DNA from: Siphonodentalium dalli
Lineage: Eukaryota; Mollusca; Scaphopoda; Gadilida; Siphonodentaliidae
DNA length: 64,000 nt
NCBI GenBank assembly: GCA_032622095.1
Contig: CP136061.1
Coordinates: forward strand, 233,428,944-233,492,943
Direction: 5' to 3'
Below are positions 49,101 through 55,586 of the stretch, piece by piece. Position numbers and translations under genes: made by a program. The notes beneath the pieces were generated by a model. The model saw nothing but the letters and a program-made list of their open reading frames with translations. It was not told the origin of the DNA and did no database searches. Numbering within the stretch: position 1 is the first letter of the stretch; each line of letters starts with the position of its first letter.

Positions 49101-52100
49101 TCTGCTAAATCCACCACAGTATTGCATGCGCATCATAATTTCACCGATTAATTTCGCAATAGAGTTAATTCGTGAGGTCACAGAGTCCCGATAAAAAAGT
49201 CATATTGCACACTTGGGAGTCCAATAGGACATTCGGGAGTCCAGTATGACTTTTTCCCCGATTATCACGTGGCGGCTTTTGACCAATCAGAAATAGTGTT
49301 AGTTAAGGGATGGATAATAATATATGCTTCTTTCACTATTTAAACTGATATTTTATGACTCCGCCACTACACCTATTTGAAGAAAGCATCATTAGACTAT
49401 TATTTTCCAAAATTGCAACAACAATGGATGTACCGTACCCTTTTGAAGAACACGTCATCTGAACTATGCAAAAATGTAAACAAAACAGTCTGACATTTGT
49501 CCCGAACAAATCGCCGGTAAACAAACGAGAATGATTACTAACGAGAGTCACTTTATTTGATGTATATGGTAGAATGATGTTGTGTAGTTACTGGCAATTT
49601 TGATATAAAATTAATTAAAGTTCCTGCTTTGAGTAAGCTTATTCACTGTGCATCCCAGCATTATGTTTCACATTACTTTAAGTACATCATTCATGTTGTA
49701 TATACAAATATACACCTTAAGATACATCAGGCTTATGAAGTACTCAGCTCGATGTAATATATACATTAATTCATAATTGAGGAGTATGAAGATTAAAAAC
49801 ATCTTGTTTGTCTTGTTTCCAGCATCGGCAACGAGACATCAAAATCTCACTGAGGTTGTATTTGCTAGTCATGCCAAAAGGTGGCTTCGTCGTGCACCTG
49901 ATAGACATGGAGGTCGCAGTCAACAAAAACAGAAAATAAAAAATCAAGTGGAGTCATCGGTAAGCCAAATATATCATATAATCAAATTTACCTCTGTGTT
50001 TTTCAACATGTTTCATGATTTTCAGTGGTTTCACTGATTTTACTGTTTACTGTCTTGGAATTGCTTTTGGTGCCAAGGCAGTGGTCTTCCACTGAAAATC
50101 ATGAAACACAACATTGTTATTCTATAAAAAAATAAATAATTTAGCTGTTTAGTTGCCTGTCATTTGTAAAAAAATTGGGGATTTTGGGCAACATATTTTA
50201 TCTTAAAGATATATTATGTACTTATTCGGGTGCATGAAACTAGTAAGTTAGTATTCAGGCACTATGCCAACTGAAGGAATATAGCATTCTAGTAACATCG
50301 CCGAAAATCCATAGAAAACATCGTCTGAACTATGCACAATTGTAAATATTTACTTCTCAATTCGGGATGCAACTATCTGCGATAAGCTAACGAAAACGAT
50401 TTCTCCATCCAGAGTCGCTGTATTTAATTAATATATAAGAATGGTGGTGTTTGTTGTCAATTTCGATATAATATTTGTAAAAATTACTACTTGGAGCAAG
50501 ATTTTTGTCCATTTCTATTTGATCACCCTACCGGAGTGTTTCACATCACTTTAAAGCTCATATACTGGAGACATTGGAAACCAATGTTGACAACTTCTTA
50601 TCACTTCGTTGCCTCAAGAATGGTGTTACCATAGCAACAGTATGTGATTTCTGAGAATTCTGGAAAATGACCATATATGAAGTATTTTAGTGATAGTGGT
50701 GGACCTATTGGTGGATATAGTTATATAGTAATATTTATATGTATAAATTATCCATGGTGGACAGCCAGTACTTATCTAAGGGTCAAGGTCACTGAAAGGA
50801 CATTATCAATAATTGAGTGATTATTATTCGTGTGATAGATTTTTCAAAACATGTGACTGGGCCAATGCCCACCCATAATGTGTGGCAATTGTTTATGGGG
50901 AAGGACGATTTTTCATTTTAGTCGCATGTTTTGTAAAATTTCTCACATGAGTAATAATCACCCTATGGATATGATATATGGCTCAAAATAAAGGCTATCT
51001 AACCAAATGATAGGCTACCAGTTGCTTAAAACTTTCTATACTAAAGCATCATTGATGAGTAGTTACCCATAGGAAATGTTCAGATAATAAGTTCAACAAA
51101 CAACCATACAACCATAGTCATAATTTGTCAGTCGTTATATTAGATTAAATTAGTTTGTAATCCTTTACAAAGTTATCCTTACATTTTTCTGGACCTGGGA
51201 AGGTATAATAACCCATGCTTACTATGCCAGTCTATGACGGTCAGATACAAAATTTAAATAAAACCCTCGCTCACTCATTGATTTTCAAAAAAATTGCCTG
51301 AGAATCAAATACCTTTTTTTGTTTGGCTTTATTATGTACATTTGTCTATAATAGTACTTAACAGTATACGCTATAATTCAACAAAAAAACTCTAATTTAT
51401 GATTCTGATCATAGTAATTTACTGTCGCCAAGGGATGGGTTAAACATCTGCCGATCATGATCGGCCTCTCATTATCTAAACATTTCCCTAAATAAATTGG
51501 GCTCCTTCTGCACTTTTATTTTCCTGTCATCTGCTTTTATCCTCTCAACATCCCTCCAAATCAATAATAGACCATTCCGATGTACACTTTTTAACTGACT
51601 AGTAGAATCCATTAAGTATAGAAAGGGTTAAACTATGACATATTTTTTGGAAGCCAAACAAGATCAACTTGTTCATTTCACAATGATTAAATAATAGCAG
51701 TTCTATTTTATCCATAATTAAACTTTCATGACTGGAGATTTTTTTTATTTTGAGAAAACCCTGTGCCAATGCATTCTCTTATATATGCGAGTTGCCCATA
51801 GGGCACCTCGCATATATAAGAGAATGCATTGGCCTATCAATATATACCTTGATTTGTAAGCCAGTGCATTCTCTTATATATGTGAGGTTCCCTATGAGAG
51901 ACTCGCAAATATAGCAGAATGCACTGGCACAGGGTCTTTAATGCTGCACCAGTGCAGCTCCCGTCATGAAAGGGTTAAATAGCAATAAATGTGAAAAATT
52001 ACTCCCTTAATTGAAACTCAATTTCAATACTCTGATTTTTATGGAGATTTCATAAATTTCATCATAAATAATTCAGTAGGCTTCACTTTAATTCAATACC

Positions 52101-53914
52101 CATCAGAGGTTAATAATCTAATTTGTATTAAAATGTCACACGATGACCACATGTGAATAGCGCGGATACCATGGAACCAGGCATGATGCATGATGTCTAA
52201 TATTGTTTATAAATAATAAAGCTGCAGTTGAATCATATCCTTTGCTGGACGATACTCACTGGTTTATTGAGATGTGAATTTTATTGCAATTATTTAATAA
52301 GAAAGCTTTTTCAATTGTATCAAGACAGTAGACACTGTTAATGAGTTTATATGAGATGCATCCAATCAGAATGAGTGTTATAGTGACAAATATTCAACTT
52401 GAGTTACAATTGTTGCTGTTCTTTGGTTTTTAGCTCAACTTTACTTTGTCATTTTGGGGTCATTCGGCCGAAAAACATGGCCGCCAGCCATCTTGGATTT
52501 TACTCTTTGTATGACTAAATCATTTAGCACGGGCTACAGGTCGTACCTTTAGTCTGATCATCATAAAATTTGTCATGAATGTTAATAATGACATGTAGAT
52601 GGGAACGAGTCATTTTGGGGTCATTCGGCCAAAAAACATGGCCACCAGCAGCCATCTTCGATTTTACTCTTTGTATGACTAAATCCTTTAGCACGGACTA
52701 CAGGTCGTACCTTGAGTCTGATCATCATGAAATTTTTCATGGCTGTTGAAATTGGAATGTAGATGGGAACGAGTAATTTTGGGGTCATTCGGACGAAAAA
52801 CATGGCCACCAGCGGCCATCTTTGATTTCAAAATTCAATCCAATAGCATGGGCTACAGGTCGTACTGTTCGTCTGATCATCATGAAATTTGTCATGGATG
52901 TTAATATTGACATGTAGATGGGAACGATTAATTTTGGGGTCATTTCGGTCAAAAAACATGGCCGCAGCAGCCATCTTGGATTATACTCTTTGTATGACTA
53001 AATCCTTTAGCACGGGCTACAGGTCGTACCTTTAGTCTGATCATCATAAAATTTGTCATGGATGTTAACAATGACATCTAAATGGGAACAAGTCATTTTG
53101 GGACCATTCGGCCAAAAAACATGGCCGCCAGCAGCCATCTTTGATTTTACTCTTTGTATGACTAAATCCATTAACACGGGCTACAGGTGGTACTTTTAGT
53201 CTGATCATCATAAAATTTGTCATGGCTGTTGAAATTGTAATGTATATGGGAACGAGTCATTTTGGGCTCATTCGGACAAAAAACATGGCCGCTAGCGGCC
53301 ATCTTGGATTTCAAAATTCAATCCATTAGCACGGGCTACAGGTCGTACTGTTCATCTGATCATCATGAAATTTGTCATGGATGTTAATATTGACATGTAG
53401 ATGGGAACAAGTAATTTTGGGGTCATTTGGCCAAAAACATGGCTGCCAGCAGCCATCTTGGATTTTACTCTTTGCATGACTAAATCCTTTGGCATGGGCT
53501 ACAGGTTGTACCTTTGGTCGGATCATTATGAAATTTGTCTTGACTTTTGACATTGACATGTAGATGGGAACGATTCATTTTGGGGTTATTCGGCATTAAA
53601 ACATGGCTGCCAGTGGCCATCTTGGATTCTACTCTTTGCATGACTAAAGCTATCAAATGTTTTTGAATTGTTGGAAAACATAGCCGCCAGCAACCATCTT
53701 AGATTTTACTTTTATATACATGTATATATATATCTCTTCATGTTGATAAACTAGTATTAGACATTCAACTTTCCACATTCCTAATCACTCCATCGACAGT
53801 AACACATTAAATTATTCCCTTTCCAAGTTGATCTACAGTGTCATTGACACTTTCATTATTTTTTACCTTTATTTTTCTCTTCCTTAACAGGAATCATCTG
53901 ACAGCAGCTTTTAG
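28060..53914 (+). CDS. Spliced gene for a DUF4806-domain protein (whole gene model)
   Basis: Exons by my reading: 28060-28142, 29228-29346, 43766-43863, then cassette A (44818-44955, 45366-45534, 45961-46097), cassette B (47456-47593, 48002-48170, 49823-49959) and 53891-53914. Every border is GT...AG and every phase matches. The first three exons total 300 bases, each cassette 444, the last 24 including TAG. One cassette gives 255 residues, both give 403. The order is: basic N-terminus with KSRRQRR (a possible nuclear signal), a Ser/Thr/Pro-rich linker, a ~35-residue coiled coil, and a C-terminal region with IGGSS, INWTGKGSKRK and LDFPKLI that fits DUF4806 (Pfam family of unknown function, common in invertebrate proteins). 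Intron 2 is 14.4 kb, mostly transposons. Function is unknown; a nuclear role is only inferred from the basic stretch. Confidence 0.8.
28291..28704 (+). repeat. Bivalve-type repeat with two ~150 bp cores (intron 1)
   Basis: Starts TTTATACGCCCG and ends GCGATGCTCTTGTTTT. Inside, AGTCTGAACTGAATGGGATG ... AATTTGGGTTCTTCCTGCC and GGTCTGAACTGAATGGAATC ... AATTTGGGTTCCGCCTGCC are direct copies. Non-coding, on the same strand as the gene. Confidence 0.55.
28789..29881. mobile_element. CAGTAATGCCC-family TIRs enclosing exon 2
   Basis: The left arm (28789-28897) runs AAGTAATGCCCTAAATAATC to CATCGGAAAGCTCTC; the right arm (29790-29881) is its complement, ending GAGCATTACTG. TA lies on both outer sides. 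The arms break exactly where compact copies of this family have their palindrome centre. Between them is ~890 bp including exon 2 of the DUF4806 gene. This is either one long element that took in the exon or two opposed insertions; the TA flanks and matching break point favour one element. Confidence 0.6.
29228..29346 (+). CDS. DUF4806 gene exon 2
   Basis: Acceptor TTTATTTCAG, then 119 bases reading (R)KLKDGIRTLPIKK, FLSPGRPRSTQ and QQVTLKMIY, donor G|GTGAGC. It joins in phase to exon 1 (AG+A = Arg) and to exon 3 (G+AT = Asp). It encodes the Ser/Thr/Pro-rich linker. It lies inside the TIR-bounded segment 28789-29881. If skipped, exon 1 to exon 3 shifts the frame and meets a stop within about 25 codons. 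Confidence 0.75.
29882..31600. other. Intron 2, nothing recognised
   Basis: AT-rich sequence with a T run near 30893-30906 and two loosely repeated phrases ATTAACCCTTTT (30918, 31046). No exon that would chain in phase was seen. Confidence 0.45.
31601..32465 (+). repeat. Two to three direct repeats of ~360 bp in intron 2
   Basis: AGGTGAACCTA...GACAAGCTGTTTTTGGTG (about 31618 and 31997), GGCAGAATCTGGG(G/C)AACAA and CATATCCAAAATCCCCATGA (31878 and 32215) recur in order; a third, partial unit follows to 32460. A reverse-orientation piece lies at 34950-35090 (CAGATTCTGCCCG, ACACCAAAAACAGCTTATCA). Confidence 0.65.
32466..32852. other. Intron 2, nothing recognised
   Basis: Open to 32743 in one frame (from 32414) but without a domain; overlaps the preceding repeat. 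Confidence 0.35.
32853..33227 (+). mobile_element. TTAA MITE, AGTGATATGAAAC / GTACATAATATGTCTT ends, copy 1
   Basis: TTAA 32853-32856 then AGTGATATGAAACACTCCGG; right end GTACATAATATGTCTT then TTAA 33224-33227. About 370 bp, non-coding. Further copies at 34563-34940, 46343-46612 (partial, inverted) and 50203-50554 (inverted). Confidence 0.7.
33228..34562. other. Intron 2, nothing recognised
   Basis: A 121-codon minus-strand frame (33547-33912) and others lie here without any domain or splice partner that I can see. ACACAAAG(T/A)GGTC repeats at 34109 and 34136. Confidence 0.4.
34563..34940 (+). mobile_element. TTAA MITE, same family, copy 2
   Basis: TTAA 34563-34566 then AGTGATGTGAAACACTGCGG, and GTACATAATATGTCTT before TTAA 34937-34940. 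Shares GGGTGATCAAATAGAAATGG and CTCAAAGTAGTTATTTTTA with copy 1. Confidence 0.75.
34941..35096 (-). repeat. Inverted fragment of the 31.6 kb repeat
   Basis: TTTTCCCCAAAGCGGATTTT, GTTCCCCAGATTCTGCC and ACACCAAAAACAGCTTATCA are complements of phrases at 31.65-31.72 kb. Confidence 0.6.
35097..35240. mobile_element. CAGTAATGCCC-family MITE, right arm truncated
   Basis: The left arm is complete (CAGTAATGCTCTAATTAATC to AGAAAGCTCTCGGCGAGAGC). The right arm is cut after GCCATATTTC, where a Helitron-like 5' fragment begins. TA precedes the left end. Confidence 0.7.
35241..35285 (-). mobile_element. Helitron-like 5' end fragment (45 bp)
   Basis: The complement reads TCTCCTATATATTTTGAAGA followed by CCTCTGTCTGTATGTCTG, the 5' end of the elements at 40371-42657. 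Only the tip and the microsatellite remain, fused to the truncated MITE. Confidence 0.55.
35320..35930 (+). repeat. Diverged ~130-170 bp tandem repeats interrupted by the Academ-like element
   Basis: AAGTCATCTGA..TCAAC.TCACCTAT, CTC(C/G)CCAGGTCA and TGTGT..CAATTTTCC recur four to five times; the pattern resumes at 39985-40080 (AGACATCTGATGTCAGCGAC, ACTCTCCAGGTCAATTGATC). The 4 kb transposon therefore landed inside an existing repeat array. Confidence 0.55.
35953..39968. mobile_element. Academ-like DNA transposon, complete ends, dead ORF
   Basis: Long terminal inverted repeats of ~160 bp: left 35953-36115 begins TAGTAGGGTGGCTAAGCG, and the right end read in complement from 39968 begins TAGTAGGGCGGCTAAGTG. 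Both contain GGTGATACAAGCATGAAATT and AAGATGGCCGCCATTTT. A 3 bp duplication ATA (35950-35952 and 39969-39971) fits, although AT-rich flanks make this uncertain. Inside is one broken ORF with XPG-like acidic motifs and an eight-cysteine tail. Academ transposons are described as having short 3-4 bp duplications, an XPG-type nuclease and a Cys8 finger, hence the assignment. Confidence 0.65.
36627..39524 (+). pseudogene. Broken Academ-like transposase/nuclease ORF
   Basis: Collinear segments in changing frames: HKHGRDMLMTFSDTVSS (36650), DLTIAQLLQFN (about 36916), ITLYANNK (about 37030), ALDHIDHNP and SAFHGTNISMFQHP (37222-37310), SNTNVPPVY (37400), ADQPLHALAKQIQWQWPDLY then a stop and VVMLGGLHLELDAL (37712-37830), and an intact 218-codon block 38296-38949 with LLIDGSDIIN, GKGIRRRVSGSSK, WYSFLRDDNNKTELS, CTHEEADTGSFVHA and ATDTDIVIID. 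Then KKYAWQTWNVF, RPYNAIPPTRSAL, FWTELPPIAKFFSQLTKCGC and the tail CGCKK..RCTC..GLPCTTLCSC. I count at least five frameshifts or stops. The same protein family is widely annotated as 'uncharacterized' in molluscs, corals and hemichordates. DGSDI, EEAD and DTD look like the metal ligands of an XPG/PIN-type nuclease (inference). Confidence 0.75.
39985..40370. other. Continuation of the interrupted repeat, then AT-rich DNA
   Basis: 39985-40080 continues the array of 35320-35930. 40080-40370 shows no feature except an AT-rich run before the first Helitron-like element. Confidence 0.5.
40371..42657 (+). mobile_element. Four head-to-tail Helitron-like (pearl-type) elements
   Basis: Starts TCTCATATATATTTTGAAGA at 40371, 40887, 41496 and 42188. 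Each continues with a TCTG/TATG microsatellite, CTACGATTCTCGACCGATC, a variable number of ~122 bp cores (GCGCATGCGCAG, CGGAAACGGGTGGAGCTATC, GGATACGAATTTTATCGGGT), and a 3' hairpin AGCCCGGACAACGTCGGGCT followed by CATCGG and CTAG or a one-base variant. The next element starts directly after this end. Bivalve pearl elements combine a microsatellite with ~122 bp or ~160 bp cores; a TC start, hairpin and CTAG are Helitron hallmarks. The array is a CpG-rich island. The open frames on both strands here are products of the repeats, not genes. Confidence 0.75.
42658..43459 (+). mobile_element. Fifth Helitron-like element, TGACCTTGA-rich cores
   Basis: Follows the previous CTAG directly: CCTATTATATATTTTGGGAA, a TCTG microsatellite, GGCTGAGCCGATTTCGATGA, five cores of ~120-170 bp each holding GTGACCTTGACC and its partner TCAAGGTCAAAT, and the end GCCCGGACGAAGTCGGGTCC, ACCTG, CTAG (43456-43459). 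Confidence 0.7.
43460..43676 (+). mobile_element. Sixth Helitron-like element, short
   Basis: TATATATATAAAAGAGTAGG, GATCTGTCTGTCCGGATTAT, ... and a 3' hairpin AGGTTCCCTTTGGGAGCCT, GTTTCGG, CTAG (43673-43676). Related to 17543-17919. Its end is ~90 bp upstream of exon 3 of the DUF4806 gene. Confidence 0.65.
43766..43863 (+). CDS. DUF4806 gene exon 3 (coiled coil)
   Basis: Acceptor after GGTTTTTTTAG; 98 bases reading (D)STKDLLKMVASVQDEQ and IAAEINALKFQVET, donor ACG|GTGAGA, ending in phase 0. The heptad-like spacing of L, V, I and A suggests a short coiled coil for dimerisation. The frame stays open on both sides of the exon (43636-44025), so its borders rest on splice sites and phase rather than stops. 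Confidence 0.75.
44065..44759. mobile_element. TIR element of the CAGTAATGCCC family carrying a BED-finger ORF
   Basis: Left arm 44065-44173 (CAGTAATGCTCTAAGTAATC to GGAAAGCTCTC), right arm about 44655-44759, TA on both sides. Between them: CCAAT-like boxes (44180-44230), an ATG ORF (44288-44533) and ~120 bp of non-coding DNA. It sits in the intron between exon 3 and cassette A and is probably an internally deleted derivative of the autonomous parent. Confidence 0.7.
44288..44533 (+). CDS. BED-type zinc-finger ORF within a TIR element
   Basis: 81 codons from the ATG at 44288. After MSAQESLKLVNPTAAYRSK come the BED hallmarks: IWQYFGF (aromatic positions), then KMICKLC, then TTNMSHHLKRHH, giving C-x2-C and H-x4/5-H ligands. 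BED fingers bind DNA and sit at the N-terminus of hAT-type transposases and of ZBED proteins derived from them. No catalytic or dimerisation domain follows; the frame stops eight residues after the last histidines. No splice donor in phase is obvious, so it is probably a transposase remnant rather than an exon of the host gene. Confidence 0.65.
   Translation: MSAQESLKLVNPTAAYRSKIWQYFGFGTYTVEEDGKRCIKTGRTKMICKLCSTATSYKTGVTTNMSHHLKRHHSQPAVVIM
44818..46097 (+). CDS. DUF4806 gene cassette A (exons 44818-44955, 45366-45534, 45961-46097)
   Basis: Three exons in phases 0/0, 0/1, 1/0, 148 codons. The first reads LEMKCTDERDEPGEEK ... VNIPASTIKDLMQIEALL; the second QYNCIGGSSHQEVVSKIFAA ... INWTGKGSKRKQPMLDFPKL; the third ATRHQNLTEVVFASHAK ... 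RKQKIKNQVESS. IGGSS, the INWTGKGSK block and LDFPKLIKCM match the DUF4806 pattern; the third exon adds a basic tail. Donors GTAAGG, GTAAGT, GTAAGC. The first intron holds a MITE copy at 45132-45275 that is shared with cassette B. Confidence 0.8.
45132..45275. mobile_element. CAGTAATGCCC-family MITE in cassette A
   Basis: Left arm complete; right arm stops at GCCATATTTC. The orthologous copy in cassette B (47775-47918) is truncated at the same place, so this insertion and truncation came before the cassette duplication. Confidence 0.75.
46343..46612 (-). mobile_element. Partial TTAA MITE after cassette A
   Basis: TTAA then AGATATATTATGTACTTATT, same family as 32853-33227 but inverted. Its homology ends near 46612, where the similarity to cassette B also ends. 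This marks the right limit of the tandem duplication. Confidence 0.6.
46613..47397. other. Spacer between cassettes
   Basis: Not shared with the other cassette. 47285-47385 is a copy of the dispersed repeat at 20.76-20.87 kb. Otherwise AT-rich, with (TA)n near 47180. Confidence 0.45.
47456..49959 (+). CDS. DUF4806 gene cassette B (exons 47456-47593, 48002-48170, 49823-49959)
   Basis: The same three exons as cassette A, with identical lengths (138, 169, 137), phases and donors. Differences from A: in the first exon K>Q, G>E, H>Y, P>L, Q>E, A>V plus three silent changes; in the second C>Y and K>M; in the third M>R, C>W, G>S, R>Q. No stops or frameshifts. The long last intron of the cassette has gained a 231 bp MITE and a ~0.9 kb TTAA element. 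The cassette can follow exon 3 directly or follow cassette A without a frame change. Confidence 0.8.
47775..47918. mobile_element. CAGTAATGCCC-family MITE in cassette B
   Basis: Same position and same truncated right arm as 45132-45275. Confidence 0.75.
48370..48604. mobile_element. TA-flanked MITE with TGCCCTATCACTAAC ends (cassette B only)
   Basis: 48372-48602 has ~47 bp inverted arms (TGCCCTATCACTAACTC, CCACCAGGTC and complements) with TA on each side. Cassette A has the empty site (GGCAATAGAG, about 45730), so the insertion is younger than the duplication. Confidence 0.75.
48767..49681. mobile_element. ~0.9 kb TTAA element with internal palindrome (cassette B only)
   Basis: TTAA 48767-48770 then AGACATATTAT; right end ATGTTTCACATTACT before TTAA 49678-49681, the same end types as the 370 bp MITEs. 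It contains a near-perfect palindrome at 48789-48898 (TTTTTCTTGTAC, GGTCATGGTGAAAAGTCATA and complements) and a related pair of GTCATATTG / GTCCAGTATGAC near 49200-49250. Absent from cassette A, where AAGTCATTTTAAATTCATG is uninterrupted. No recognised coding sequence. Confidence 0.6.
50203..50554 (-). mobile_element. TTAA MITE, full-length inverted copy
   Basis: TTAA 50203-50206, AGATATATTATGTACTTATT, ..., GGAGTGTTTCACATCACT, TTAA 50551-50554. Complete version of the copy truncated at 46612. Confidence 0.75.
50817..50961. mobile_element. Small hairpin MITE (~145 bp)
   Basis: GTGATTATTATTCGTGTGAT ... CAAAACATGTGACT, with complements CACATGAGTAATAATCAC and AGTCGCATGTTTTG at the other end. Confidence 0.6.
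50962..51754. other. Last intron; dispersed repeat
   Basis: 51060-51600 shares ordered blocks with 8.92-9.09 kb. No exon seen. Confidence 0.45.
51755..51978 (+). mobile_element. piggyBac-like MITE, shorter subtype
   Basis: CCCTGTGCCAATGCATTCTC, a hairpin with GCGAGTTGCCCATAGGGCAC core, a second hairpin, and the end CATGAAAGGG then TTAA (51975-51978). The left TTAA/CCCTTTACCC tip is not clear. Confidence 0.6.
51979..52439. other. Last intron, nothing recognised
   Basis: AT-rich intronic sequence without a visible exon or repeat boundary. Confidence 0.4.
52440..53690 (+). repeat. ~160 bp tandem array with a three-unit (~482 bp) higher-order period
   Basis: CATGG of each unit lies at 52476, 52637, 52801, 52957, 53120, 53284, 53438 and 53602. 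Unit lengths run 161, 164, 156, 163, 164, 154, 164. Units three apart are more alike: those at 52801 and 53284 both read GATTTCAAAATTCAATCCA where the others have ACTCTTTGTATGACTAAATC. Shared blocks are ATTTTGGGGTCATTCGG, AAACATGGCCGCCAG, GCCATCTTGGATTT, GGGCTACAGGTCGTAC and CTGATCATCAT. Confidence 0.8.
53891..53914 (+). CDS. DUF4806 gene terminal exon
   Basis: Strong pyrimidine tract and acceptor (TTTCTCTTCCTTAACAG), then 24 bases in phase 0 reading ESSDSSF and TAG. The acidic/serine end continues naturally from VESS at the end of either cassette. An AATAAA follows three bases after the stop. Confidence 0.65.
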   Translation, partial: ESSDSSF

Positions 53915-53916
53915 TG

Positions 53917-53922
53917 AATAAA
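53917..53922 (+). terminator. Candidate polyadenylation signal AATAAA
   Basis: AATAAA directly after the stop of the terminal exon. It is unusually close, and a second AATAAA lies near 54127, which may be the one used. Confidence 0.35.
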
Positions 53923-54230
53923 TATTTGGGCGGATTCCATAATTTGACGGCATATGAGATGAATGAAAAGGGTGATGTTCTATCTCGCTGTGGACCTGTA
54001 ATCTTGAGGTTATGGGTCATTCAATCAAAACATTTTGATATATTTCGTATTTTTAAAAATGGTCATATATTTCATAGAAAAACATTCCTGGCTGCTATGG
54101 TTAAGTTCATTTAAGTGAGTTTAAAAAAAATAAAAACTCAACTTATCGGTATGATTTGACAAGTGACGGATGGCGGGTGAGCATCTGGCCAGATTCCCCA
54201 TTAACTTAGCTGTTTATTAATTGGATTCGA
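53923..54230. other. Likely 3' untranslated or flanking region
   Basis: No domain in the 66-codon frame at 53914-54114. Nothing else recognised. Confidence 0.35.
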
Positions 54231-54960
54231 CAATTTTTGATAAGTGTGTTTGTAACCACGTGTGAAGGACACAAAACAGAAAATTGGGCCCTGCCCCAAC
54301 TTCTTTCCAGAGTCATGGCCCTTATTCTAGTCATAGCAATTTTATGGCCGTTTGCACTGGTTATGCTGTTAGTGCAATATTTTGAACAAACATCAACCGA
54401 TACCATTCATAATTGGTGTATGGATCTTGTACAACAATATTTGATCCAGTTTTGCAACATCAGGTTTGTTCGTTTCGTTTTACTTGAGTAATGGCCCTTT
54501 AGTTTGTTTTTTTCTAGAATGTTAGTGTGTTAATTTGAACAAATGTCAATGATTCCATTTATATTTGGTATATGTCACAATCGAGGCAGATAACCTGGTT
54601 TGTCTGATATTGTTTTTACCTGAGTTATGGCCCTTAGTTTGTCTATCGTTAGTAACATTAAGACCGTTAGCATGATAACTTTAACTGATACTTTCATATT
54701 TCGTAAATGAATCTTCCACAACCATATTTCGATCAAGTTTGAAAATTAGGTTTGTCTGCTTCTTTTTACCTGAGCTATATATACAACCCTTAGTTTGTCT
54801 ATTTTTTATATAAATTTTAAGACCATTTGTACAATAACTTGATCAAATGTCATTTATTTTATTCAAAACTTTTGATTTTTCACAACAATGTGACATTCAA
54901 GTTCGAAAACCAGATATGTTTGTCTATTTTTAGCAATGTTAATGCTGTTTGCATAATAAC
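54231..54960 (+). repeat. Decayed tandem core repeat (~130-180 bp)
   Basis: GAG(T/C).ATGGCCCTTA recurs near 54311, 54488, 54622 and 54775, together with TTTGAACAAA(C/T)(A/G)TCAA and ATATTTGATC. Non-coding; frames here follow the repeat. Confidence 0.55.
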
Positions 54961-55586
54961 TTTAACAAATGTCAACTGAATCCTTTTCCAAAATAATATC
55001 TAGAAAATAAATGTCAACCAATTTGAACTGCATATCTTACAGATTGACTCTTGTAGAAAAAAATTGATACGCAACACTGGTTTCTCATTGGATATGTAAT
55101 TTTAATTTGAATATTTAATTTTAATTTTCATGTAATTTTTCATCGTAATTGGCTGTTTCATTGGACTTAGCCCATAACATAGGAGTATTGTGACAACCAG
55201 CACTTATGTTTATTAATGTGTAGCATTTTATTACCACTTTACATTACCTAAGGCCAGTTTCTCATGCCAAAAAAATTTGAAAAGTATGAAAAACATCAAC
55301 AGAGCATTCCATCTCTTTATGAAGTAGCTATGTGTCCATATTACCTGAATAGGGGTCCATAAAACTTAGTTTACAGATTCCTTGTGATTTATTTCATTAA
55401 AAATCACACAATAGAGTATCATTCATACACTTTATACTGAGTTTGAATTCATCCCATATGTTTAACACATGTTTGAAGATGGTTACAAATTACTTACAGT
55501 AACAAATCTAAAATTTGAATCAGGGGTACAAGGGTCTGTTTGATTTCACTTCTGTGCATGTTTGTATTAAAATGTACCACAATTAT
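54961..55586. other. No gene seen
   Basis: AT-rich, no recognised structure. Confidence 0.4.
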
